DNA from: Burkholderiales bacterium 70-64
Lineage (GTDB): Bacteria > Pseudomonadota > Gammaproteobacteria > Burkholderiales > Burkholderiaceae_E
Direction: 5' to 3'
NCBI GenBank assembly: GCA_001898645.1
Contig: MKUQ01000058.1
Coordinates: 1 to 48,549, forward strand
Length of the DNA: 48,549 nt
Under the pieces are notes generated by a model. That model was not told the origin of the DNA and ran no database searches. It saw only the letters and a list, made by a program, of their open reading frames with translations. This document shows, one piece after another, positions 1 through 7,039 of the stretch. Position numbers and translations under genes: made by a program. The first letter of the stretch is position 1; each line of letters begins with the position of its first letter.

Positions 1-342
1 GACGGTATAACCAATGTCACGGAGGGTGTTCAGAAGCGCTTCCGGGCGCGCCACCTTCGGGTCGTATTCGACGAGCGCCTGCTCATGGGTTAGGCTCACC
101 GCGACCTTGTCGACGCCCGGATGACGGCCGAGGGCGCGTTCGATGGTTCCCGTGCAGAGCGAGCAGTGCAGCCCTCCGATGCGGGCGCGTATGCGTGCGC
201 GATCGGGACGCGACGCGGGTTCGTCGCTCCATAGCTTCAAGTCTTCAGTGGTGATGGCGTGGCTCATCGTGGCCTCCACAGTCAGTGGCGATTCGGTCTT
301 TCCGGGACCTTGGGACAGGAATGGAAAGTTGGCGTCGGTCAT
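1..342 (-). CDS. Heavy-metal translocating P-type ATPase, N-terminal part (cut by window edge)
   Basis: Only the first 114 codons are present; the gene runs off the left edge in frame. The ATG at 342 overlaps the stop of the upstream HMA gene by 4 bp (ATGA), so the two are translationally coupled. After a variable ~50-residue leader there is one HMA domain with the metal-binding motif GGLHCSLC (CxxC) and the usual GV...V.L......V.YDP pattern. Such N-terminal HMA domains precede the membrane and ATPase domains of PIB-type pumps that export Cu(I), Zn(II), Cd(II) or Pb(II) across the inner membrane. The catalytic DKTGT region lies outside the window, so ATPase identity is inferred from this N-terminus and the context; another HMA-containing protein is possible. 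Confidence 0.7.
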   Translation of the reverse strand, partial: MTDANFPFLSQGPGKTESPLTVEATMSHAITTEDLKLWSDEPASRPDRARIRARIGGLHCSLCTGTIERALGRHPGVDKVAVSLTHEQALVEYDPKVARPEALLNTLRDIGYTV

Positions 343-560
343 GTTTTTTGCTCCACGATGACCCGATAACCGGCGCGCTCGATCAGGCTCGCAAGCGCTC
401 CCGGCGAGGCGGTGGCGGGGTCGAGCAGGATGCGCGCGCTGCGCGTCGGGAACGCAACCTCGGCGCGGAGTACACCCGGTTCGCGCGCAAGCCGGGCTTC
501 GATGGTCTGCGCGCAACCTGCGCAGTGCATCCCTTCGATCTTCCAGGACAAGGTCTCCAT
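339..560 (-). CDS. Small HMA-domain heavy-metal-binding protein (metallochaperone)
   Basis: This 73-residue protein is essentially a single HMA (ferredoxin-like) domain with the ligand motif GMHCAGC near residue 11 and no signal peptide. It probably acts as a cytosolic carrier delivering metal to the co-transcribed P-type ATPase. The ATG at 560 is chosen over upstream in-frame starts because a strong Shine-Dalgarno (GGAGGTG) lies about 7 nt before it and homology to the HMA family begins there. It overlaps the ATPase gene by 4 bp. The metal could be copper, zinc, cadmium, lead or mercury; the promoter upstream points to a MerR-family regulator. Confidence 0.85.
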   Translation of the reverse strand: METLSWKIEGMHCAGCAQTIEARLAREPGVLRAEVAFPTRSARILLDPATASPGALASLIERAGYRVIVEQKT

Positions 561-636
561 AAAAACACCTCCGTTTCCGTCGCCGGGACGTTGCGCTAAC
601 GAAAGCGTTTCGCAGCGGCCCCGACTCGTTGATATC

Positions 637-668
637 AGCGTAAACCTTGGAGATAACTCAAGAGTCAA
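637..668 (-). promoter_or_regulatory. MerR-family type metal-responsive promoter of the HMA/ATPase operon
   Basis: On the minus strand a -35 box TTGACT (663-668) is separated by an overlong 20-bp spacer from TACGCT (637-642). The spacer holds an imperfect dyad with CTTG and CAAG arms (646-662). An overlong spacer with a centred dyad is the hallmark of promoters twisted open by MerR-family activators, and the spacer resembles ZntR/CadR-type operators more than CueR-type. No matching regulator gene is adjacent, because the prophage begins immediately upstream. Confidence 0.6.
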
Positions 669-673
669 GGGAA

Positions 674-692
674 AATTAATCATCCGATGCAG
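674..692. other. Candidate left prophage attachment site (attL)
   Basis: This 19-bp segment between the metal-operon promoter and the first phage gene matches 14 of 19 positions at 45449-45467, at the other end of the prophage, in the same orientation. Large serine recombinases need only a short identical core inside otherwise divergent att sites, so this level of similarity is compatible with attL. The exact crossover dinucleotide cannot be fixed from one sequence. Confidence 0.3.
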
Positions 693-718
693 AAAAGTCA
701 CTGGGGCGGCGAATTGCT

Positions 719-1177
719 CTATGCAAATATCAGTTGGATCTCCGCCTCACGCCTGTACATCAACCCAGGCAACACACGGCCGCCACCTTGGACCCATCGC
801 TTCAATTCACCGACAACAGAAGGCCAGTCGCGTTGGTTGATCCGTCGTCGCAGGGTTGACGTCTGCAGTCGTCCAGCGCCGAGGTTGAAGGTGAAATCGA
901 CGATAGCGGCAAGCCGACTCTCGGGCTCAGTGACCAGTACGGGGCAGTAACGCAGCGTCGCGTTGAGCGCGGTCACCAAGTCACGCGCCAGATAGACCTC
1001 GGCTTCCTCCTCGGTGATCGGAAGATGCTTCGGATCGCACAGATGGCCGTAGCCAATCGTCCAGTAACCCGCCGGGCAGATGTACGGATGGGCGCGACCG
1101 GGATCGAACTTCGGCACCCGGTGAAAACCTTCGAACCGCTTGGCGAGTTCGAGGGCGGCCTTCGGCACTTCGATCAC
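719..1177 (-). CDS. Phage endolysin, T4-type lysozyme (GH24 muramidase)
   Basis: The protein cleaves the glycan of peptidoglycan at the end of lytic growth. It shows the GH24 signature: Glu16 in KRFEGFH, Asp25 as possible second acid, and Thr40 in WTIGYGH; a later VDFTFNLGAG segment is also typical. At 152 residues it has the usual family length. The GTG at 1177 is preferred because it overlaps the stop of the holin gene by 4 bp (GTGA), the coupling seen through this operon; an in-frame GTG at 1234 is the alternative. No signal or SAR helix is visible, so export should depend on the holin next door. It is the last gene of the late operon. Confidence 0.9.
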   Translation of the reverse strand: MIEVPKAALELAKRFEGFHRVPKFDPGRAHPYICPAGYWTIGYGHLCDPKHLPITEEEAEVYLARDLVTALNATLRYCPVLVTEPESRLAAIVDFTFNLGAGRLQTSTLRRRINQRDWPSVVGELKRWVQGGGRVLPGLMYRREAEIQLIFA

Positions 1178-1650
1178 GATCGCACCCGATCGAATACGCG
1201 CCCGAGGAACCAGAAGTTGAGCACCCCCGCCCACAGCGCCTGATCGGCCTCCGTCCAGGCGTGCAGGATGGCCGTGCCCCAGCTGGCACCAGCGGTCACG
1301 GCAGCCGCAAACGCCGCCGTCTTGGCGGCGCAGTACAAAGCCATGAACCAGTACGTGATCACGGGCCGTACGCTGCTGGACAACGCATCGGCCCAGCGCA
1401 CGCCGGTCTTCTCGCCCTGAGTACGGACAGCATCGCGCAGCGTCTCGATGGCCCCGACGTTCCAGGCCGCATCGGCACCCGCGCCGATCTCGGCCATCCG
1501 CTGCGCGCCGCGCAGCTTCTCGAACTCCAGCGCCTTGTCTTGCATCGCCAGCTCGTGACCGCGTTCGCCCTTACGGTCCAGCCATTTGAGGATTTCGGGC
1601 GCGAGGCGAAAGGCACCGCCCAGCAGGCCGCCCAGGAGGGTCTCGATCAT
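1174..1650 (-). CDS. 3TM-type holin
   Basis: This 158-residue protein resembles the three-transmembrane holin family first described for gene-transfer agents. It begins with a glycine-rich hydrophobic segment (METLLGGLLGG-like), has a charged amphipathic middle (about residues 25-75), then hydrophobic stretches near residues 92-120 and 130-148. It would form inner-membrane lesions that release the endolysin encoded immediately downstream. It overlaps the upstream DUF6127 gene (ATGA) and the downstream lysozyme (GTGA) by 4 bp each. The ATG at 1650 is preceded by GGAGGG. Confidence 0.75.
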   Translation of the reverse strand: MIETLLGGLLGGAFRLAPEILKWLDRKGERGHELAMQDKALEFEKLRGAQRMAEIGAGADAAWNVGAIETLRDAVRTQGEKTGVRWADALSSSVRPVITYWFMALYCAAKTAAFAAAVTAGASWGTAILHAWTEADQALWAGVLNFWFLGRVFDRVRS

Positions 1651-1949
1651 TGGGTGCCTCCCATCAGCTTGAGCTTGATGGCCGCGCCAACCAGCAGCGC
1701 CGCCAAGATGCCGGTGGTGATGACCTTGATGGTCGTCTGCCACGCGGTACGGCGGGCATCGCGCCACGCTTCCAAGAGATCGCGCAGTTCGCGGATGTCG
1801 CGGGCGGCACCGCCGTTTTCGAGGCCGAGGTTGGCAAGGCAGCGTTCGGCTCCGCGTTCGGCGGCGCGGTCAAGCAGTTCGTCGAAGTCCTCGCGGCGCA
1901 GCAGGAGCATGTTCTCGACGAGAGTGGGTTGTTGTTCGGGCTCGGTCAT
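1647..1949 (-). CDS. DUF6127-like small membrane protein of the lysis cassette
   Basis: This 100-residue protein has a charged N-terminal two thirds, with a coiled-coil-prone Arg/Glu-rich segment, and a single C-terminal transmembrane helix (about residues 76-95, rich in Ala, Leu, Val). It resembles DUF6127 proteins found beside phage holins. Its role is unknown; a holin partner, antiholin or spanin-like function is inferred only from position and the membrane anchor. The ATG at 1949 was chosen because the coding pattern begins at MTEPEQQP; upstream in-frame ATGs lie in or near a hairpin. Confidence 0.65.
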   Translation of the reverse strand: MTEPEQQPTLVENMLLLRREDFDELLDRAAERGAERCLANLGLENGGAARDIRELRDLLEAWRDARRTAWQTTIKVITTGILAALLVGAAIKLKLMGGTQ

Positions 1950-1970
1950 GGTGGTCTCCAGAAATGCGAA

Positions 1971-2001
1971 ACCCGCCCGATGCGTGAGCATCAAGGCGGG
2001 T
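1971..2001 (-). terminator. Hairpin between tail and lysis genes, possible weak terminator
   Basis: Nested complementary arms ACCCGCC/GGCGGGT (1971-1977, 1995-2001) and GATGC/GCATC (1979-1983, 1988-1992) enclose a GTGA loop. On the minus strand the stem is followed by TTTCGCATTT, only moderately U-rich. It may attenuate late transcription before the lysis cassette or protect the mRNA. Confidence 0.45.
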
Positions 2002-2033
2002 CTCAGGGGGTGAATCGGTGAATCAGCGGTGCT

Positions 2034-2255
2034 TCAGATTTCGATGATCTCCAGGGTAAGGCTGGGTGCGATACCTTCGACGGCGTCGTCGCGGACGAAG
2101 ACTTTCTGGCCGACGGCCGCGTTGCCACGCGCCTTGATGCGGCCGCCACCGGGCAATGCGACGGTGACCACGCCGGAGCCGACGTCGATCACGGTGCCCG
2201 CCTGCAGCGGCGGGTCGGGGATCAGCTGGCGGAACTGCTCGTAGAGGTTATGCAT
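2034..2255 (-). CDS. Small tail-tip protein, OB-fold-like
   Basis: This 73-residue protein is dominated by beta-strand patterns (AGTVIDVGSGVVTVALPGGG..., VGQKVFVRD) like the small OB-fold proteins encoded after phage tail-hub genes. Its start overlaps the end of the hub gene by 8 bp, implying coupled translation and a part in the same tail-tip assembly. It has no signal peptide or membrane helix. The specific role is inferred from position. Confidence 0.55.
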   Translation of the reverse strand: MHNLYEQFRQLIPDPPLQAGTVIDVGSGVVTVALPGGGRIKARGNAAVGQKVFVRDDAVEGIAPSLTLEIIEI

Positions 2256-4266
2256 AGCCCTGCACCCCCAGCGTCTGCCAGACCTCGGGCATTCCCGCCT
2301 CGATTTGCGTCGAGCGCACCAGTCCCAGGCGGGTCACGCTGCCGTCCTGGTACTCGACGAACGCCCCCGGCTCGATGATCCCGGTCTCGGCGAGCACCGG
2401 CAGGCGCAGGCTGACCTCGATCTGATGCCCGGTGTCGGCCAGCACGGCGATCCCACGCTGACGTGCGGCGGCGGCCTCGGTGATGAGGGCATCGACGACC
2501 ATCGGTGCCAGCACGTCTCCGGCGGTACCGGCCCGCGTCACCTGGCCGAGCACGCCCACGTCCTGCCCGGACACGAACACGCGGTTGTAGGCGGGCTTCT
2601 CCAGCCAGCGCAGCGATTCGCGGGCGACGGCATCGACGGGCAGCACGAAATCAGGCGTCAACGTGTTCCATTCCCAAGGGGCAACCGGATAGCGATGACG
2701 CACGCGGATGCTCTGGTCAGAGGGATGCGGAATCAGATAGCCCCCGGCGGCACCGGCGATGGCAGTCAAGGCTTCGATCCACGTTCCCTGCCGCGCGAAC
2801 ACCCCGGCCGGGATGTTCCAGTCCGTGAGGCCCCAATCGACCATCCAGCCCAGCGGAATGCCATTGACCGTGAGCACGTCGTCCATCAGTTGCCGCGCGG
2901 TGCGCCCCTCGGTGTTCGAGAAGGTCATCACTGGGGCGTAAGGCGCGGCCAGTACGGCGTTGCGTCCGCGACCGGAGATGCGGATGCTGGCGTCGCCGAA
3001 GATGCGCTCGCGGCTGATGTTTTCGGCGAGCACGCGGAACGTGGTGCCGTTGACGCTGGCCACGAGCTCGACCGGGCCGGAGGCCGTGCCGGGCGCGACC
3101 AGGGACTCGGCCTTGGCGGGCAGCACCGCATCGAAGCCCCACGCCCACGAAGCGGCGTCGAGCGACAGCGAAAGGTTGAACACCGGCACCGGCGTGCCAT
3201 CGGGCACGCGGTGCAGGGTCACGTCATTGATCACGAAATACACCCTCCGGACAGGAACGACCACCGGCTCCCCATCGGGGGGCGGCGGGTCGGTGTGGTT
3301 TTCACAAAGGAGCAGCAGATGTCCGTCGGTCGCCGTCAGCGCGGCGAACAGCAGGTGCGGGCTCGGCGTGTAGCAAGGCTGTGGCACAGGCGGCTCGGGC
3401 ACCACCCACCGGCTGATGCCCGGTGGCGGTGGCACGGCCTCCTGATATCGGCCACGCCATCCCCTCAATTCCGGCTGCGCACTCTGGAAATCAGACCCTT
3501 GGCCACGGGTGACTAGGATGGCGGTTTGCCACGGGGCCACGCGTCCAGCACGCTTGCTGCGGTCGCCGTCCTGATGACGGAACTGCGTGGCATCCCGCAA
3601 CGGGCCTGCGTTCTGGAACAGGCCTTGTCGGGCCACCTCAAACCGCGTGGCATCCTGGTGCGCGAACCTCGTCAAGTCTTGCAGGCGCGTGGCATCCTGG
3701 TGGCGAGCATCCCGTTGTTCGGGCGCGGCCGCCAGCACCGGCGGCAGCTTGTGCGCGATGCCCTGCGGCAGACTCAGAGTGCGCCGCCAAAACGCATTCC
3801 AGCCTGCGGGCGTGGAGGCGGCGTCCTGCTGTCCCTGCGTGGAACCATCCTCGGCCTGCTTGGCCACCTGCCAAAGATGCTCGGTCTGTCCCACTGTCGG
3901 TCGCTGCGTGCGCGAGTAGTACCTGACCTCGCCGGAGAACACAACACCCGGAAGGCTCGCGCCCACCACGCTCAAGGGCACGCTCGGGCGCAGCAACAAC
4001 GTGCTCACCGTCAGCGCCGGTAGCTCTGCCAGCAACTCGGCCCGGGCCGGGGGAATGAACTTGATGGTGACGACCGGCAACGGCAGGCTGGCCAGCACCG
4101 TCACGTCGTCGCGCGGCGCGACAAAGCCTGCCCCGAACACCAAGTCGGCGTCGGTGGCTGCGGATTGGTCGAACAGCAGGTTGACCAGCGGTGGCCCGAT
4201 CTGAATGCTGACCCCGGGCACTGGCAACGTGGCCGCCAGCGTCAGTTCAGTGGATGCGCTCGGCAC
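2248..4266 (-). CDS. Tail hub / baseplate protein
   Basis: This is a 672-residue structural protein starting with GTG. The C-terminal half (about residues 420-672) has the pattern of phage tail-hub proteins: ARQLMDD, a W-rich stretch, GTWIEALTAIA, RHRYPVAPWEW, YNRVFVSG, RAGTAGD and ALITEAAAARQRG. The N-terminal ~110 residues are repeats of hydrophobic beta strands with PP turns. Between them (185-240) lies a low-complexity stretch with repeated HQDATR-type motifs, backed by a 17-nt exact DNA repeat (3644-3660 and 3686-3702), probably a flexible variable linker. It follows four other tail genes and is coupled to the small OB-like gene, so it likely forms part of the tail tip that contacts the cell. 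Confidence 0.65.
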   Translation of the reverse strand: MPSASTELTLAATLPVPGVSIQIGPPLVNLLFDQSAATDADLVFGAGFVAPRDDVTVLASLPLPVVTIKFIPPARAELLAELPALTVSTLLLRPSVPLSVVGASLPGVVFSGEVRYYSRTQRPTVGQTEHLWQVAKQAEDGSTQGQQDAASTPAGWNAFWRRTLSLPQGIAHKLPPVLAAAPEQRDARHQDATRLQDLTRFAHQDATRFEVARQGLFQNAGPLRDATQFRHQDGDRSKRAGRVAPWQTAILVTRGQGSDFQSAQPELRGWRGRYQEAVPPPPGISRWVVPEPPVPQPCYTPSPHLLFAALTATDGHLLLLCENHTDPPPPDGEPVVVPVRRVYFVINDVTLHRVPDGTPVPVFNLSLSLDAASWAWGFDAVLPAKAESLVAPGTASGPVELVASVNGTTFRVLAENISRERIFGDASIRISGRGRNAVLAAPYAPVMTFSNTEGRTARQLMDDVLTVNGIPLGWMVDWGLTDWNIPAGVFARQGTWIEALTAIAGAAGGYLIPHPSDQSIRVRHRYPVAPWEWNTLTPDFVLPVDAVARESLRWLEKPAYNRVFVSGQDVGVLGQVTRAGTAGDVLAPMVVDALITEAAAARQRGIAVLADTGHQIEVSLRLPVLAETGIIEPGAFVEYQDGSVTRLGLVRSTQIEAGMPEVWQTLGVQGYA

Positions 4267-4269
4267 GGT

Positions 4270-4665
4270 TTACCCCAGGATCGCCGACACCATCCGGGCG
4301 TCTCCACCCAGATAGAGATTGGTGCTGGCCAGCTTCACGTCGCCGCTGCCATCGGTGCCGCTGCAGTCCAGATCCAGGGCGGTCACCTCATTGCCATTCA
4401 CCAACCGTGCCCAGGTGGCGATTCCGGTGCTGGTGATCAGCCCATCCTCCTGCTGCGTCAGCGTCAGGAGTCCGCCCGAGATCGTGCCAGCGGGTTTGGT
4501 CAACCTGATCTCGACCAGCATCGCGCTCGTCGGCGTCGTGGCCGGAGTGGCAGGCCGCGTCCCACCGTAGATGCGCAGACGCGCCGGGTTGCTGCCCGCA
4601 TCGAGGAACGCAAGAGTGCCCGCCAGCCGCGCCTCGTTGTGTTCGACGGTGATCGCAACGGTCAT
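4270..4665 (-). CDS. Putative minor tail protein, 131 aa
   Basis: No named family is recognised. The protein is beta-rich with Gly/Thr turns and no charged domain or membrane segment. It overlaps the preceding 361-residue tail gene by 4 bp and ends 3 bp before the hub gene, so it belongs to the tail-tip operon. A structural role is inferred from location and composition. Confidence 0.55.
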   Translation of the reverse strand: MTVAITVEHNEARLAGTLAFLDAGSNPARLRIYGGTRPATPATTPTSAMLVEIRLTKPAGTISGGLLTLTQQEDGLITSTGIATWARLVNGNEVTALDLDCSGTDGSGDVKLASTNLYLGGDARMVSAILG

Positions 4666-5747
4666 GGCATGGGCTCCGGGCGTAGGTTGTCCGCGATTAC
4701 GGCGCGGTACATCTGCTTGTAGTCGTAGCTGACCACGGTGTATCTCTGGGCCGGGTCCAGCAGTTCGAATCGGTAGTTGCCGCTGGCGTCAGACCAGGTC
4801 TCGGCAACCAGGACGCGGGCGTTCTCGCTGATGAGTTGCACCCGCCGCACCAGCGGTTGGTTGGGCTGGCCTTTTTCCTTGACCGTCCCGGCGATGACGC
4901 CGTGGCCGCTGAAATGGATGTCCTTGCGCGCGCTCGGGATCGGGCGCAAGCGCCAGTCGTATCCGCCATCCCGGTTCCACAAATCGGACGAAGGGCTGTT
5001 GCGGCGCATCAGGTCGATGTGGGCGTTGACGCCGATGTTGGCGGCGGGATCGGGGAGCACCGAGGTCGATCCCCCGGCCAACCGCACCAGCTCGTCGTCG
5101 GCGTTCACGCCCACCGTCGCGGGAAACTCGGGCAGACCGGACGGCGTGCCACCGGCGATGGCGTGGATGCGTGCCGTGGCCCCATACAGGAACACGCCTG
5201 GAATCAGCTTGCCCCGGTAGCTCGCATCACCGACCTGGAACATCAGCACGCCACCGGCCTTGAACTGGATCAGACGTGCCCACGGCACGCCGTTGGCATC
5301 GAACGCGCCGACGATGACCTCGCAGCGCAGGATCATCCGCTGGCCTACGTTGAAGGTCAGAGCCACGTCGGCAACACCAGCGACGGGCTTGGCTCCCTCG
5401 TTGACGCTGCCAGTCACCGCCGCGCCGTCACCGAAGCCGCTGTTCCAGCGGGTCACGACCCAGGCACCGTCCAGATGCGCGAACCGGTAGCCCTCGGAAC
5501 CGTTGCCGGTGGTCATCCACAGACCGATGTGCTTGCGGGCAGACGGGTCGGTCAGGAACTCGACATCGGCCTCGAACCAGAAGTCGCCGTGCGCCGTCTC
5601 GTTAAAGCGCAGGATGGACTGACTGGTTGGTGCCGAGATGTCGATGGCCTGCTGGGCGCTGTTGTGGCTCGCGGCCATGCTCCCGAGTACCGTGGTGTAG
5701 CCAGTTGCCGGAGCCGTGGCGAAGGTTTCGCTCAGCGGGTAGCTCAT
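4662..5747 (-). CDS. Putative tail structural protein with lectin-like and carboxypeptidase-regulatory-like domains
   Basis: This is a 361-residue protein. Residues ~1-190 look like a concanavalin/jelly-roll fold (FWFEADVEF, HIGLWMTTG, RLIQFKAGG). Residues ~275-361 look like a transthyretin-type carboxypeptidase-regulatory domain (GVIAGTVKEKGQP, VLVAETWSDASGNYRFELL, YTVVSYDYKQMYRAV), often used as a surface adhesion module. Two similar NAD/VNAH segments lie between them. A host-surface or receptor-binding accessory role in the tail tip is inferred. It sits between two tail genes with overlap or 3-bp spacing. Confidence 0.55.
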   Translation of the reverse strand: MSYPLSETFATAPATGYTTVLGSMAASHNSAQQAIDISAPTSQSILRFNETAHGDFWFEADVEFLTDPSARKHIGLWMTTGNGSEGYRFAHLDGAWVVTRWNSGFGDGAAVTGSVNEGAKPVAGVADVALTFNVGQRMILRCEVIVGAFDANGVPWARLIQFKAGGVLMFQVGDASYRGKLIPGVFLYGATARIHAIAGGTPSGLPEFPATVGVNADDELVRLAGGSTSVLPDPAANIGVNAHIDLMRRNSPSSDLWNRDGGYDWRLRPIPSARKDIHFSGHGVIAGTVKEKGQPNQPLVRRVQLISENARVLVAETWSDASGNYRFELLDPAQRYTVVSYDYKQMYRAVIADNLRPEPMP

Positions 5748-5750
5748 GGC

Positions 5751-7016
5751 TTACCTCCACGGGCCGGTGATGTCGAACGCGATCTGCGCGCCTTCGGTTT
5801 CCGAGCTGTACTGCGTCCTGACCAGCAGGAAGCGCTTGCCCGCCTGACCGACCACGTTGTCCACGATGGTCTGATCGCTGTACGGGCGGTCTTGGGACAT
5901 CCACAGCATCCCGGGCAGGATGCCGCGCATATGGCCGTCCTCCTGCCGAACGTAGGTGGGCAACAGCCACAGGCTGTAGTCCGCGCCGTTCGGAAATGGC
6001 GTCGGGCCCCGACCGCAGATCTGCTGACCGTTGTTGGTGTTCAGGGACGTCAGCCCGAAGCGAACCGGGTTGCCAAGCTGGGTGTGATTGCGCAGCAGCA
6101 CCTTGCCCGTGAAGTCCAGGGACGACACCAGACCGTAGCCGCTGAACTGCCCGGGATAGCTCCAGTAGTTGCTCATGCCCGAGTAGTTGTCGTCGGCGGC
6201 CAGCACCGTGGCGTAGTTGTCGCCGGGTTTGAAGCTGATGAGGTCGCCGAAGCAGTAGCAGTTGCGGCCATACCAGCCGTAGCCCGCTGCATTGGTGCAG
6301 AAGAGGAAGAACAGGCGGTCGTCACCAATCAGCACCCAGTTGCGGCCACCTCCGCCGCTGTCGCCGTTGCTTTCGTACTGAGGGCCGCGCGCGTGGAACC
6401 ATTTGTACCAACCCCACTGGCTGGCTGTGACCTGCTTCCAGTTCTGCGTCGGGTTGTTCGGGTCGTAGGGAGCCTGCGCGCCAACGATGGTGTCGATGTC
6501 CGACAGGTCTTCCACGATCCCGACATTCGCCCACTTGGCCCAGGTCGTGGTGTAGCCGGGGGTCTTGAGGCTGTTGTCGATCAGCAGGATGTTCTGCGGC
6601 GACTGCGGGTTCTTGCTGCGATAGGCGGCCTTGCTCGTTCCCGCGAACGGCTTCTCCCAACCCAATGGCGCGACCTTGGCGCTCAGGTTGGTGGTCGTCG
6701 TTGCTGGCGACACCGGCGTGCCCGTCACCGCGTAGGTGAAGGTGGTCGTGGTCGTCGTCAGTACGCGGAACGATCCGTTGTACTCGGGCTGCTCTGCCCC
6801 GGCGATCAGCACGACCTGCTCTCGAAGGTAGGCGTGCCCAGACGTGATGGTGGCCGTGGCAATGCCATTGGCAAAGGTCAACGTGTCGATGGCCTTCAGG
6901 CTGAAGCCGTTGACCAGGCAAGCGTCGAGCATCGTCACCAGATCGCCCCAGTTGTTGGAGATCTGAGGCGCGCCCACCATGCCGCTGTTGAAGTATTTGA
7001 CGGTCAGGTCAGTCAT
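5751..7016 (-). CDS. Putative tail fibre/adhesin-like protein, 421 aa
   Basis: No family is recognised with certainty. The N-terminal region contains beta-rich Thr repeats (VLTTTTTTFTYAV); the central part is rich in Trp, Tyr, Gly and Asn (WGWYKWFHARGP, NAAGYGWYGRNCYCFGD), typical of extracellular phage fibre or carbohydrate-binding surfaces. No enzyme motif is visible. Position downstream of the 1194-residue fibre-like gene and upstream of the lectin-like gene supports a tail-tip role. Confidence 0.5.
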   Translation of the reverse strand: MTDLTVKYFNSGMVGAPQISNNWGDLVTMLDACLVNGFSLKAIDTLTFANGIATATITSGHAYLREQVVLIAGAEQPEYNGSFRVLTTTTTTFTYAVTGTPVSPATTTTNLSAKVAPLGWEKPFAGTSKAAYRSKNPQSPQNILLIDNSLKTPGYTTTWAKWANVGIVEDLSDIDTIVGAQAPYDPNNPTQNWKQVTASQWGWYKWFHARGPQYESNGDSGGGGRNWVLIGDDRLFFLFCTNAAGYGWYGRNCYCFGDLISFKPGDNYATVLAADDNYSGMSNYWSYPGQFSGYGLVSSLDFTGKVLLRNHTQLGNPVRFGLTSLNTNNGQQICGRGPTPFPNGADYSLWLLPTYVRQEDGHMRGILPGMLWMSQDRPYSDQTIVDNVVGQAGKRFLLVRTQYSSETEGAQIAFDITGPWR

Positions 7017-7039
7017 CTCAATGGTTCCTGTCTACGAGA

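Noticed and set aside
1178-1234. Longer lysozyme starting at the GTG at 1234
   Set aside because: It would overlap the holin gene by about 60 bp with an atypical N-terminus; the GTG at 1177 gives a 4-bp coupled overlap and a family-like start.
3590-3710. Short spaced DNA repeats that could suggest a CRISPR array
   Set aside because: Only two exact copies, inside a coding region and explained by a repeated peptide motif; no cas genes in the window.
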